From positions 1-37,204 of the forward strand of contig VGTL01000022.1 in NCBI GenBank assembly GCA_016874675.1: a stretch of DNA of 37,204 nucleotides. The letters run 5' to 3'. Under the pieces are notes generated by a model that worked only from the letters and a program-made list of their open reading frames with translations, made no database searches and was not told where the DNA came from. Shown piece by piece: positions 15,721-24,594 of this stretch. Made by a program: the position numbers and the translations under genes. This stretch comes from Methanobacteriota archaeon (lineage in GTDB: Archaea > Thermoplasmatota > DTKX01 > VGTL01). Position 1 is the first letter of the stretch; each line of letters opens with the position of its first letter.

Positions 15721-18390
15721 TTAATAATCCATTCGCCTGCCCGGGGCCGGCTCGCCGCGGCGCCTGCGGCGCCGGCGGAGCGCGAGGAACAGGGAGGCCA
15801 TGCCCAACAGGGGGACGAGCGCGTCCCGGAACTCGGGGGCGTGGAGCGGTTGGATGTCCCGGCCGGACGCCGGCGCTCCCGGGCCGTTCTCAGTGCCCGG
15901 AGAGGTCCCTGACCCCCGGCCCCCGCCACCGGCCGCGAGGTCGTGTACCACGGCCTCCCCCCGGTCCCGCTGGAGGCTCCAGTCGGTCGTGTAGTAGAAC
16001 AGGGTGATGTTGCCCCCGGGCGAGCCCAGCGAGGCCAGGGGCAGCCCGGCCTCCAGGCGGTGCTCGTCAGTTCGGGCCTCGATATCGCCGGCGGGGGCCC
16101 AGCTCCAATCGGCCCTGCCAGTCCCGGTGAAGCGGTGGAGCCCCTTCTGAAGGACCCGCCCGTACTGTCCGGTGCAGTTGGCCATGTACTCGGCGCCGAC
16201 GGGAAGCCCCCCGATCGCGTACCCGGTGGCCGGGTCCCCGTCGGTGTCCACGAACACGAAAGCGGAGTCGACCCCGACGAGCGGCGGGAGGACGACCGGT
16301 CCGCCCCCGCCCGTGCCGGGCGTGGGGGGAGGCCGGAGCTTCCTCTCGGGGACGCCGGTGCCGCCCATAATCCGTCCGTCCACCCTCAGGTTGATGTAAA
16401 GCGAGCCACCATCGGAGGCCGTCCTGAACCCGAGGATGTCCATGCCCGGGGCGTCCACGTCGCCCGCCGGGTCGGGATGCTCCGGGTAGCCGTCCCAGTC
16501 CGAGAAGGCCCCGTCGATGACTATCTGGCGGGAGGGTGCTCCGATGTAGGTCAGCGGCAGGGCGCCGGCCTCGACCGAGACGGCCCGGGTGTCCGCGCCG
16601 ATGTCCCTGCTTCCGTCCAGGCCCAGCCCCACCGCCCGTCCGGTCGCCGCCGCGCCGGAGAGGTCTCCCACGACCGAGAGCACGGTGGCGGTACCGGGGG
16701 TGACCGCGATGGCGGGCGACAGGGCGATCGTGAGGGCGCCGCCGGCCAGCCTCCCAGTGGCCCCGGGCACCTCGAAACCGGCGGCGGTCTCAAGCGCGAT
16801 GCGCGCGAGGTCGCCGTCGGACAGGGCCCCGGCGGCGCGCACCGTGAGGGACGAGACCGACGCGGGCCCCCCGAAAGCCTTGAGCTCCAGCCTGAGCAGG
16901 GGCACGGAGTCCGCCCCCGGGGGGGCGCTCTCGGGCCCGGTGCGTGACCAGACCGCGGCCAGCCGCGCCCTCTCGTTGCTCATCACCGGGGCCTGGTCCT
17001 GGGCGCCCCTGCCGTTCGAGGAAAGGACGAATATATTGAGCCTGGCTCCGGCCGAAAGCCCCAGGTCGGAGCCCCCGGCCTGGGCCTCGAGCTCCGAGCC
17101 GGCCGCCGCGGCCCGGCAGGCCCCGGTGGCCGTGCGGGAGTTCCAGTCGTTGGCCGGCCGGCCGCCGTCACCGCCGAACCTGTAGAGCCCGGCCGCCGAA
17201 ACCCGGCCGTCGTAGCCGTCTATTATCAGGACGGATTCCGCCCCCACGCTGTCTATCCGGTACCCGGTGGCGGTGTCCTGGTCGGTGTCGAAGAAGGCGT
17301 ACACGCTGTCCACTCCGCCGCCCGTGCCCGCCAGGGCCTTGCCCTCGAACCTCAGGTACACCGAGACGGACGAGCCGTCCGCCACCATCGCCTGCTCGAC
17401 GATGTTGATGTCCGGGTCCGGGCAATCGGCGATGTCGTCGGGCATCCGGGGCACGCCCGACCAGTCCGAGAAAGCCCCGTCGATGTGCACGCCCTTCTCG
17501 GTGGAAAGGAGCACGAAGTAGAGCCCGGCGACCGAGAGCATGATGACCACCACCGCCGCGGCGATTACAGTACCGGCGCTCCGTCGCCGCCCCGGCGGCG
17601 CCTCCCCCATGGCATGGGCCCGCCCGGTGGTGAGGTCCTCGCCGTTGATTATGCCGCGGCCGTTGACCATCCCCCGTCCGTTGACCGCCCCCTCGGCGTC
17701 GACGAGCTCTCCGTTCGCCCGGGCCCGCCGGCCGCTCGGGCCGGCGCGGCCGCCCCCCGCCGCCAGCCGCCGTCCGTTGACCATCCCTCCCGCGTTCGTC
17801 AGGCCGTTGCCGTTGGAGAGGCCCCGGCGGTTGCGCAGGCCCCGCCCTTTGACCTGCCCGGGGAGCCGGCCGTTCCCGGGCCCCTCGCGCCCGTCCGGCG
17901 TCAGCACGGGTGTCTCCCGGTTCTTCAGCGTCACTCGCTTTGCCGGCTTTCTGCCTGGCGGGGGCAGCACGCGGGCGAAGGGGACCCTTTCGCTCCCGGC
18001 GAGGTCCACCACCCGCGGCACCGGCGGGGGCCCGAGCTGGCGACCGATCTCGCTTTCTATCTCGAGCTCGAGGGCGCTCCTCACCCTTGCTTCCACGACC
18101 CGTTCGATCTCGCCCTGAAGCCGCCTCTCCGTGCCCTGCTCGAGCTCCCGGTCCTGCCGGGCCCCGAGCTCCTGCCCGAGCCTCCGCTCGAGCTCCAGGA
18201 CCCGGCTCTCGCTCGGCTCCTCCAGGTCCTCCTCGCGCCGGGCCTCCTGCGGTATCGGGCCGGGCCGGGGGGTTCCGGCGTCCTCCGGTTCGGGAAGCCC
18301 CGGCAGCACTGGCTGGGCCTCGGGCGGGGTATCCCGCCCTTCTCCGCCCGTGCCGGCGGTCCGCCCGGCCTTTTCACCCTGCTCCGTCAT
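15721..18390 (-). CDS. Transmembrane protein with coiled coil, NG repeats and two DGAFSDW ectodomains
   Basis: 889 residues. The cytoplasmic part (1-282) has an acidic/proline-rich start and a charged coiled coil (about 55-125). An Asn-Gly-rich tract (about 180-265) follows, with repeats such as LSNGNGLTNAGGMVNGRRL and VNGRGMVNGRGIING. A membrane helix lies at about 284-306. The ectodomain has two copies of a carbohydrate-binding-module-9-like domain, each opening with IDGAFSDW and carrying D-TDGDPATGY-type acidic loops, separated by a beta-rich segment. The end (PEFRDALVPLLGMASLFLA followed by an Arg run) is a second membrane segment resembling PEF/PGF-type C-terminal sorting tags. It starts 8 bases after the giant DUF835 gene and shares its ectodomain type. 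Confidence 0.75.
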   Translation of the reverse strand: MTEQGEKAGRTAGTGGEGRDTPPEAQPVLPGLPEPEDAGTPRPGPIPQEARREEDLEEPSESRVLELERRLGQELGARQDRELEQGTERRLQGEIERVVEARVRSALELEIESEIGRQLGPPPVPRVVDLAGSERVPFARVLPPPGRKPAKRVTLKNRETPVLTPDGREGPGNGRLPGQVKGRGLRNRRGLSNGNGLTNAGGMVNGRRLAAGGGRAGPSGRRARANGELVDAEGAVNGRGMVNGRGIINGEDLTTGRAHAMGEAPPGRRRSAGTVIAAAVVVIMLSVAGLYFVLLSTEKGVHIDGAFSDWSGVPRMPDDIADCPDPDINIVEQAMVADGSSVSVYLRFEGKALAGTGGGVDSVYAFFDTDQDTATGYRIDSVGAESVLIIDGYDGRVSAAGLYRFGGDGGRPANDWNSRTATGACRAAAAGSELEAQAGGSDLGLSAGARLNIFVLSSNGRGAQDQAPVMSNERARLAAVWSRTGPESAPPGADSVPLLRLELKAFGGPASVSSLTVRAAGALSDGDLARIALETAAGFEVPGATGRLAGGALTIALSPAIAVTPGTATVLSVVGDLSGAAATGRAVGLGLDGSRDIGADTRAVSVEAGALPLTYIGAPSRQIVIDGAFSDWDGYPEHPDPAGDVDAPGMDILGFRTASDGGSLYINLRVDGRIMGGTGVPERKLRPPPTPGTGGGGPVVLPPLVGVDSAFVFVDTDGDPATGYAIGGLPVGAEYMANCTGQYGRVLQKGLHRFTGTGRADWSWAPAGDIEARTDEHRLEAGLPLASLGSPGGNITLFYYTTDWSLQRDRGEAVVHDLAAGGGGRGSGTSPGTENGPGAPASGRDIQPLHAPEFRDALVPLLGMASLFLALRRRRRRRGEPAPGRRMDY

Positions 18391-18398
18391 GTTCGTCC

Positions 18399-21300
18399 CT
18401 AGCTGACGATGTCCGTGTTACCCTCCGAATCGATCGTTTGGAAAGCCACAAGGTCGGCGGGCAGCTCCTCCAGCCCGAAGATGCGCGGATCTATCCGCAC
18501 CTCGAGCTGAGTGCGCGAGAGCGCCCCGTTATCCGACGGCACGATGGTTACGACCTCCCACGGGACCTGCGGGGTGCTGGCGTTGTAGCGGAGATAGTCT
18601 ATCTCCTGTATCCGGTTGTTCCATCCGAAGACGTTGACCATGTGGTCGGCCCCGATGCCGCCGATCTGCAGGCCCGACGAGAGCGTCCGGTCGGTGTCGA
18701 AGTAGATGTGAATGGAGTCTCCCTTGTAGAACTTCGTGGTCTCGTCCTGGGTGCCCTTCAGGATGGTGCCCTGGGTCCTCACGTAGCAGAACATGTGGCC
18801 GTCCTGCCTCTTCATCGCCGCCTCCCGGACATCGATGGTGTCGGGGACCGTCGGGTCCGCCGCGAACGAGCGCTTCTCCACCCCGTCCCAGTCCGAGAAC
18901 CGGCCGTCTATGGCGAGGCTCCCGGGCAGGCCCGGGAGTATTACCGCTGCGAAAACGGCGTACAGCACCAGCGCCGCGGCGATGGCCGCCGCGCAGGCGG
19001 CCAGGACCCGGTTGCGGCGCGATCTCGCCCGGCGCTCGTCCAGCTTCCGACGGACCTGCCGCTGGAGAGCCCGGTGCGTGGTCCGGAGCCTCTGCTCAAG
19101 GCGGATGCGCTCCTCCACGTCCCTGCGGGGCGCCCTCAGGCCCCGTATCCGCCGCAGGTCCTCCGCCACTGCCCGGTCCGCCAGGCGCGCTCCCTCGGCC
19201 TCTGCGGGTCCGTCGACCGGTCCCCCCTCCTCCCCCCCCTCCACCTTCTCGGCCACCGGCGCGCTCGGAGCGATGAACTCCTTCTCGAACCGGAGGACCC
19301 TCTCCATCCCCCGCCTGTAGTCCTCAAGATCCCTCTCGAAATCCGCGACCGCGCTCTCGAAGCCGGCCAGGTCGCCGCGGGCGGCCTCCCGCAGGCGGCC
19401 CACGTTGAGGCCCCCCCTCTCCCAGCCGTCCACCTTGGAGCCGAGCTCGCCGCGGCGGGCGCTCTCGGCCTCGGTACGGCGGCGCGCGACGAGCTCGAGC
19501 TCCTCGAGCTCGGACTCGATGCGCTCCAGGGCGTCGGGGTCGTTGAGCAGCGGCTCGAGTGCCGCCGCCCTCCCCTCCTGGCCGGTGCGGTCGAGGGCGT
19601 CGAACCTCCGCCGGAGCGCCCGGAGCCGCTTGAGGTCCTCGAGGAAGAGGTCCAGCTCGTTTTCGAGCGTCTCCAGGTCGCCGTCCAGGAAGCGCTCCAT
19701 CCTCGAGACGGAGATGCCGGCGGCGCGCATCTTCTCGACGCGGCCCCGTATCGTCTCGCGCCGGCGCTCGTTCTCGTGCTCCCGGGCGCGCAGGTGGTCG
19801 CGCTCTTCGGCCTTCTCGAGAAGGGCGGAGTAGTTCTGCTCTATATCCGGGAGCAGGGCCGGGTCGTTGAGCTCCAGCCGGATGGCGTCCGCCTCGGCGT
19901 CCAGCCCGGAGAGGTCCATCCCCAGGATGGCGCGTCTTATCTCGTCCAGCCGCTGCAACGCCCTCTCGAAATTGTCGAACCCGGTCCTCAGCTCGTCGAT
20001 GGGCCGGTCTATGACCTGCTCCAGCCTCTCCACCACGAGCCCCTGGGCCGACCAGTCCAGAAGCTTCTGGATGTAGGCCTTCCGCTCGTCCTTCTCGGCC
20101 TCCTTGAGCTGGCGCTCCCGCTCGCGGCGGTCGGCTATCCTGGTCCGGAGGGCCCGGACCCCCTCCTCGACGGAATCGACGTTGGACAGGTCCTCCAATC
20201 CGGCCCTGAGCCGCTCGATGTCGGTTTCGAAGCCGCGGGCGTCCAGCTGGGCCAGGTCCTCCCGGATGCCCCGGAGCTTCTCGAGCCTGAGGCTGAACAT
20301 CGAAAGCTCCTGCTTGAAGGCCTCCATGCCCTTGCCGAGCGCCTCCTGGAGCCGGGACACGTCCAGCCCCTGCTCGAGGTACGCCTGTATCCTCTGCTGG
20401 GCCTTCTGGCGGCGCCTCTCCTCCTCTGCGGCCTGGCGCTTGAGCTCCTCCCTCGACTGGCGCATCCGGGCCTCCAGCGCCCCGACCGCCTCCTCGGCCG
20501 CGCTCACCCTCGAGAGGTCCGAAAGGAGCGAACGGACCTCGGCCGCCTCCCGCTCGAACCCGGAGGTGTCCATCGTGCGCAGCCTGCCGGAGAGCTCCTT
20601 CAGGCGAACGATGTCTTGCTCGAACCGGTCGAACTCGCCGGCAATCTTGTCGAGGTCCATCTCGCGGTCCAAGAGCTCTTCGAGACGCGCCACGGAGTAG
20701 CCCTGGGAGAGCCAGACCGACATCCGGTCGACGAGGTCGCGCTTGCGGCGCCCCTGGTCCTCCCTCTTGCGGCGGGCCTCGTCGGAGCGGCCGCGTATCT
20801 TGAGCCGAAGCTCGGTGAGCCTGGACTCCACCTCGGAGATCCTGTCCACGTCCTTGAAGAGGGGCGAAAGCTCCTTGACCTCTGAGGAGAAACCGGAGGT
20901 GTCCAGGAGCGCGAGCTCCCCCTCGAGCTCCTTGAGCCGGTGGACCCGGATCTTGAATACGACGAGCTCCTTCTGCAGCTTGTCGGCGTCGGCGCCGGCG
21001 AGCTCCGCCAGCCGGTCGGTGTTGTAGCCGAGCACCTTCCACTCCTGTATCTTGCGCTCGAAATCCTGCCTGCGGCGGTCCTCCTGGGTCCTCTCCAGGC
21101 GGGAGCGGAGCCCCTGGAGCGCCTGGCGAGCCTCGGGCAGCCGCTCGACGTCGCGCAGGAGCGTCCGGGCGGCGGCGACCTCGTCGTCCAATCCGGGCTG
21201 GGAGATCATCCCGAGCTCGGCTTCTATCTCGCGGAGCTCCGACGCGTCCTTCTCGAACTGCTCGAAGAGCCGGCGGGCCTCTCCCGGGGGCAGCCCCTCC

Positions 21301-22565
21301 CAGCCGGCGAGGCGGCCGGTGGAAAAGCCCTCGGCCGCCCACTGGTCGAGCCGGGCGTGAAAGTCCGTGCGGGAGCGCTCCTCCTCGGCCTGGCGGCGCC
21401 TCTCCTCCTTGCGCCTGCGCTCGATAAGTATCTTGAGCCGGAAGATGTCGTCCTCGAGCTCGCTCACGCGGGCGGGGGCATTCAACCGGGTCCGGATGGA
21501 CTCCACCTCGGTCTCGAAGCCCGTGGTGTCCATGAGCAGGAGCTCCTCCCGCAGCTCCCCCAGCTTCCTCAGTGCCCCCTCGAACCGCTCGAAGTCGCGG
21601 TGGGCCTCATCGAGGGTCCCCTCGACCGACTGGGCGAGGTCCGAGGTCACGTAGCCCTCGGACGTCCACCGCGCCAGCTTGGAGCGCAGCTCCTCCCGCG
21701 CCTTCCCCTCGTCGACCTTCCGGCGCGTCCGGTCCTTGGTGCGCCTCTCGGCCGCCACCTGGAGCGCCACCAGCCCGTCCTCGGCCTCCTTGATCGTGGA
21801 CGGGTCCGCGAGCCGCTTGCGGACGAGCGCGGCCTCCTCGCCGAAGCCCTCGAGGTCGAGCCCCCTGAGCTCGTCGTCGACCGCAAGGGCGCGCTTTGCG
21901 TAGGATTCGAACTGGTCGAAGGCCTTGTGCGCCTCCTCGCGGGATCCCTGAAGGGCCTTCTCCGGCCCGGCGGTCGAAAGCCCCCTCTCCCTCCACTGCC
22001 GCAGCCTCTCCTCGAGCTGGGGCTTCCACCGGTCGCCGGTCACTGCGGCGGCCTCGGGGAACTCGGAGAACGTCACCTCCAGCCGGCTGAGGTCCTCGAC
22101 CGGCGTGAGGTCGCGCTCGAGGATGTGAAGGCTGCTCGAGTCGAGGGTGGCCGGGTCCAGCGTTATCAGGAAGCGGGAGTTCGTGACCATTATGCGGTCG
22201 TTGATGACCTGGACGAAGCGCAAAATCGAGTCGAACCCGTTGTAGGTCACCAGGTACTCGATGCCCTCGAGCAGTATCACGAGGTTTTCGAAGTTGCGCA
22301 GCATCTCGTTGATGGCCATGTTGAGCTTGGCGAGGTCCGAGGGGTGCACGCACTTTTCGTCTGCGACCTCGCTTGTGGTTATCCACAGGATGGGGGTGTC
22401 CCCGAGCTCGAACCGCTTTCGGATCCGCTTGGGGTGGACCCGCGTCACGCAAAAGCCGCGGGAGCCGTGCTTCACGAGCGAGGCGAATATCTTGAGGCTG
22501 TCGTCTGGCTTGGGCTCCTTGATGAGGTACGTAACGCCCTGCTCCATGACGTACTTGGTCGCCAT
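18399..22565 (-). CDS. Giant DUF835 coiled-coil transmembrane protein with DGRFSDW ectodomain
   Basis: 1388 residues. Residues 8-150 are a DUF835 domain (GVTYLIKEPKPDDSLKIF, later ILLEGIEYLVTYNGF), a RecA-like fold without a P-loop that often accompanies RAD55-type ATPases. About nine helical modules of 100-110 residues follow. Each has the pattern W-xxxGY-x-T/V-x-RLEE..., FE-x-F-x-LKEL, LDTSGFE-x-E and a charged EERRR linker, probably forming long coiled-coil arms. A membrane helix lies at about 1182-1206. The extracellular end (about 180 residues) starts IDGRFSDWDG and contains the acidic FDTDRTL loop, like the CBM9-type domains of the neighbouring protein. GGAAGG lies 5 bases ahead of the ATG, which is 13 bases after the ATPase stop. 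Confidence 0.8.
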   Translation of the reverse strand: MATKYVMEQGVTYLIKEPKPDDSLKIFASLVKHGSRGFCVTRVHPKRIRKRFELGDTPILWITTSEVADEKCVHPSDLAKLNMAINEMLRNFENLVILLEGIEYLVTYNGFDSILRFVQVINDRIMVTNSRFLITLDPATLDSSSLHILERDLTPVEDLSRLEVTFSEFPEAAAVTGDRWKPQLEERLRQWRERGLSTAGPEKALQGSREEAHKAFDQFESYAKRALAVDDELRGLDLEGFGEEAALVRKRLADPSTIKEAEDGLVALQVAAERRTKDRTRRKVDEGKAREELRSKLARWTSEGYVTSDLAQSVEGTLDEAHRDFERFEGALRKLGELREELLLMDTTGFETEVESIRTRLNAPARVSELEDDIFRLKILIERRRKEERRRQAEEERSRTDFHARLDQWAAEGFSTGRLAGWEGLPPGEARRLFEQFEKDASELREIEAELGMISQPGLDDEVAAARTLLRDVERLPEARQALQGLRSRLERTQEDRRRQDFERKIQEWKVLGYNTDRLAELAGADADKLQKELVVFKIRVHRLKELEGELALLDTSGFSSEVKELSPLFKDVDRISEVESRLTELRLKIRGRSDEARRKREDQGRRKRDLVDRMSVWLSQGYSVARLEELLDREMDLDKIAGEFDRFEQDIVRLKELSGRLRTMDTSGFEREAAEVRSLLSDLSRVSAAEEAVGALEARMRQSREELKRQAAEEERRRQKAQQRIQAYLEQGLDVSRLQEALGKGMEAFKQELSMFSLRLEKLRGIREDLAQLDARGFETDIERLRAGLEDLSNVDSVEEGVRALRTRIADRRERERQLKEAEKDERKAYIQKLLDWSAQGLVVERLEQVIDRPIDELRTGFDNFERALQRLDEIRRAILGMDLSGLDAEADAIRLELNDPALLPDIEQNYSALLEKAEERDHLRAREHENERRRETIRGRVEKMRAAGISVSRMERFLDGDLETLENELDLFLEDLKRLRALRRRFDALDRTGQEGRAAALEPLLNDPDALERIESELEELELVARRRTEAESARRGELGSKVDGWERGGLNVGRLREAARGDLAGFESAVADFERDLEDYRRGMERVLRFEKEFIAPSAPVAEKVEGGEEGGPVDGPAEAEGARLADRAVAEDLRRIRGLRAPRRDVEERIRLEQRLRTTHRALQRQVRRKLDERRARSRRNRVLAACAAAIAAALVLYAVFAAVILPGLPGSLAIDGRFSDWDGVEKRSFAADPTVPDTIDVREAAMKRQDGHMFCYVRTQGTILKGTQDETTKFYKGDSIHIYFDTDRTLSSGLQIGGIGADHMVNVFGWNNRIQEIDYLRYNASTPQVPWEVVTIVPSDNGALSRTQLEVRIDPRIFGLEELPADLVAFQTIDSEGNTDIVS

Positions 22566-22578
22566 CCGGCCCTTCCTC

Positions 22579-23406
22579 TCAGAACCTCAGGTACTCCCTC
22601 GTGTTCACCTCTATGCCGTTTTCGGTTATGACGAACGGGTGCACCCCGCCGTCGTGCCCGCTGAAGCGCATCTTCTGTATCGCGATGGTGCGCTTGAACT
22701 CGCCCCGCATGTTCCGCAGCCCCAGGACGATGTGCGTGTCGGCGATGAAGTGCTCCACGCCGTAGCGGGTGGAGCCGCCGCCGCCGGTCCCCGCCTCGGT
22801 TATGAGCAGGGTCGACAGGTGCCGGTCGCGCAAAAACCTCCCGAACCGGAAGACCTCCCGGCGCAGCTGCTCCGGGCCGCTGTAGTAGAGCCCGGCCGCG
22901 GCAAGCGAGTCGATGACGAGCCGCTTCAAGCCGTGCTCGGAGGCGTAGTGGTCGACCGCCGCCTCCAGCGTGCGGAAGCCCACCATGCCCGACTCGAGCT
23001 CCTCCGCGACGGGCGGCCCGCCCTTCATCCAGTCGAGGTCCAGGAGGTAGGAGCGGCCCTGCTCCCAGAGGCGGTCCATCCGCGCCAGGCCAAAGTCGCC
23101 GGTCCGCCCGGCGAGCTCGTGGCGGAGCCACCCCAGGTCCATCACCGTGAGGTTGCCGCTCTTGAGGGGCCGGAAGTCGTTGAACCGGTAGTTCGAAAGC
23201 GCCCTCTCGATGCCCTCGCGGCTCTCTTCGAGCGACACGTAAAGGCCGGGCTCCTCCTCGACCGTGACCCCGTGGCACACGAACTGCAGGCAGAGCAGGC
23301 TCTTCCCCGAGCCGGCCGGGCCGGAGACGAGCGTGACGGTCTCGGCCGGCAACCCGCCGTGGGAGAGCTGGTCCAGGCCGTCTATTCCGGTCTTCACGCG
23401 CCTCAT
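22579..23406 (-). CDS. RAD55/KaiC-like RecA-superfamily ATPase
   Basis: 275 residues, a single RecA-type domain. It has Walker A GPAGSGKS (29-36), the KaiC-like acidic pair in LYVSLEES, Walker B in RLVIDSLAAAG, and a downstream LLITEAGT strand. Archaeal members of this group are signalling or switch ATPases rather than recombinases. A GTG at 23415 is in frame, but the ATG at 23406 lies 9 bases after GAAGG. The first gene of the minus-strand operon, it is followed after 13 bases by the DUF835 gene. Both partners of the usual RAD55/DUF835 pairing are thus present. The upstream TATA box implies a leader of about 110 bases. Confidence 0.85.
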   Translation of the reverse strand: MRRVKTGIDGLDQLSHGGLPAETVTLVSGPAGSGKSLLCLQFVCHGVTVEEEPGLYVSLEESREGIERALSNYRFNDFRPLKSGNLTVMDLGWLRHELAGRTGDFGLARMDRLWEQGRSYLLDLDWMKGGPPVAEELESGMVGFRTLEAAVDHYASEHGLKRLVIDSLAAAGLYYSGPEQLRREVFRFGRFLRDRHLSTLLITEAGTGGGGSTRYGVEHFIADTHIVLGLRNMRGEFKRTIAIQKMRFSGHDGGVHPFVITENGIEVNTREYLRF

Positions 23407-23533
23407 GGACCGCACCCTTCTTTCCGCCCGGACGAACGGTTCCCCTCGGGGTCACCGTCGGAACCCGAATCCAACGTTTCGCGCAGGACCGTTCTCACAC
23501 CCTCACGATTGCCATGCTCTGGCGATTGCATAT

Positions 23534-23545
23534 CTATATATAAAG
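23534..23545 (-). promoter_or_regulatory. TATA box of the ATPase-DUF835 operon
   Basis: TTTATATATAGA on the minus strand. Transcription would start near 23515, giving a leader of about 110 bases before the ATG at 23406. That is unusually long for this genome and leaves room for leader-based control. Confidence 0.55.
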
Positions 23546-23612
23546 ATAAAAAGATTGAGACGTATTTAACAGTAGTGTGTCGATTCCTGAGAATGTCGCG
23601 CGGGTTACCTAT

Positions 23613-23805
23613 TGTTGAAAGGCAGCAAGGCAGCAAGGCAGCAAGGCAGCAAGGCAGCAAGGCAGCAAGGCAGGAAGGCAGCAGGGGGTACGGAACGACC
23701 CGTCGTCCCCTTGTTGCCTCGCTGCCTTGTTGCCTCGCTGCCTTGCTGCCTTGCTGCCTTGCTGCCTTGCTGCCTTCCCCTGCTGCCTTTCTGCCTTCCT
23801 GCCCC
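23613..23805. repeat. Intergenic hairpin of near-perfect GGCAGCAA octamers
   Basis: About seven consecutive copies of AAGGCAGC form the purine arm. The core at 23685-23710 reads GGGGGTACGGAACGACCC, then GTCGTCCCC, and a pyrimidine arm of TTGCTGCC and TTGCCTCGC units follows. It lies just downstream of the HVO_0476 stop codon. It is the most regular, presumably youngest, array in the window. Confidence 0.85.
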
Positions 23806-23808
23806 GTC

Positions 23809-24546
23809 TCATTCCACCTCGCGGCCGTAGAGCCGCCTTATCGTCGCGGCCTCGGCGGAGCCGCGGCGGAGCCTGCGGCCGCCGGTGTTTATGGAGTGGA
23901 CGAGCACCTTGACGTCCCCGGCGGTGACGATGTCCCCGACCTCGAACCGCTCGTCCGGGGCGGCCCAAAGCTCGCGTGAGATGGTCTTGCGCCCGGTGTT
24001 GATGGAGACCTTCACCTTGACCCGGTCATGGCGCTTCAGCCACAGCGTCCCGATCGAGGAGGCCTTCGCCCTGGGAACGCGCCGTGTCCCGACCTCTACC
24101 GCGGTGACGAGGCAGGGCATCCCCTCGTCGGGAGTGGAGAGGCCGTCGTCCTCCCCGCCGTCACTTCCTCCCCCGATGTCTCCGTCATCAGCGCCCCCTC
24201 CGCCCCCCGCTGCCCGCTGCCTGTTGCCCGCTGCCCCTTCTTCCTCCCGTCCGCTCGCCCCGGCGCCCCCCACCATGATGACGTCCCCGACCGAGACCAC
24301 CGAGGCCGGGTCCAGGGGGACCGTGCACCTCGTGGAGCGGTCCCCGTCGCTGAGCACGGCGCCGACGGCCCGCTCGGCGAGCTCCCGGACCTCCACGGTG
24401 CGGACCGTCCCGCATTCCTGGCACCGGACGAGCGCGGTTAGCCTTATCCCGCGCGCTCCCTCGCTGCCGCGGCCCTTGAGCACCTCGTGGAGCGTCTCGC
24501 CGTCGCACTCCGGGCACTCCAGGTAGAGGGCGTTGGGAATCTCCAT
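23809..24546 (-). CDS. HVO_0476-family zinc protein
   Basis: 245 residues. It starts with a zinc ribbon (CPEC at 11-14, CQEC further on) and continues with two beta-rich segments (VSVGDVIMV; WLKRHDRVKVKVSINTGRK; FEVGDIVTAGDVKVLVHSI). This matches COG1326, the HVO_0476 archaeal zinc-finger family of unknown role. Between the two halves is a Gly/Asp/Glu-rich insert of about 45 residues, part of which is encoded by a GGGCAGC repeat array of the same kind as the intergenic hairpins. The frame is open upstream to 25329, but the ATG at 24546 is the start: a TTTTAA box lies about 25 bases ahead. Confidence 0.8.
   Translation of the reverse strand: MEIPNALYLECPECDGETLHEVLKGRGSEGARGIRLTALVRCQECGTVRTVEVRELAERAVGAVLSDGDRSTRCTVPLDPASVVSVGDVIMVGGAGASGREEEGAAGNRQRAAGGGGGADDGDIGGGSDGGEDDGLSTPDEGMPCLVTAVEVGTRRVPRAKASSIGTLWLKRHDRVKVKVSINTGRKTISRELWAAPDERFEVGDIVTAGDVKVLVHSINTGGRRLRRGSAEAATIRRLYGREVE
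24205..24245. repeat. GGGCAGC-type repeat inside the HVO_0476 coding sequence
   Basis: On the plus strand CCCCCGCTGCCCGCTGCC, then TGTTGCCCGCTGCCCC. The units are those of the intergenic hairpins. In the protein they read as an Ala/Gly/Arg/Gln stretch between the family's two conserved halves. Only the pyrimidine arm (plus strand) is present. Confidence 0.65.
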
Positions 24547-24568
24547 GTGACGGGGATTGTGCAATTGG

Positions 24569-24588
24569 TTAAAACGCTTTGCGATTGG
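24569..24588 (-). promoter_or_regulatory. Promoter of the HVO_0476 gene
   Basis: CCAATCGCA, then 5 bases, then TTTTAA on the minus strand, about 23 bases ahead of the ATG at 24546. The divergent TrkA promoter has the same arrangement. Confidence 0.5.
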
Positions 24589-24594
24589 TGCATT

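Noticed and set aside
17910-22631. Very long plus-strand open frames (up to 991 residues) opposite the coiled-coil genes
   Set aside because: They mirror the Glu/Arg/Leu-rich minus-strand coding sequence and show no domain; the minus-strand genes have starts, ribosome-binding sites and domains.
23613-23805. CRISPR array
   Set aside because: The units are 7-8 bases in direct succession without spacers, and the two halves are inverted; there is no cas gene.
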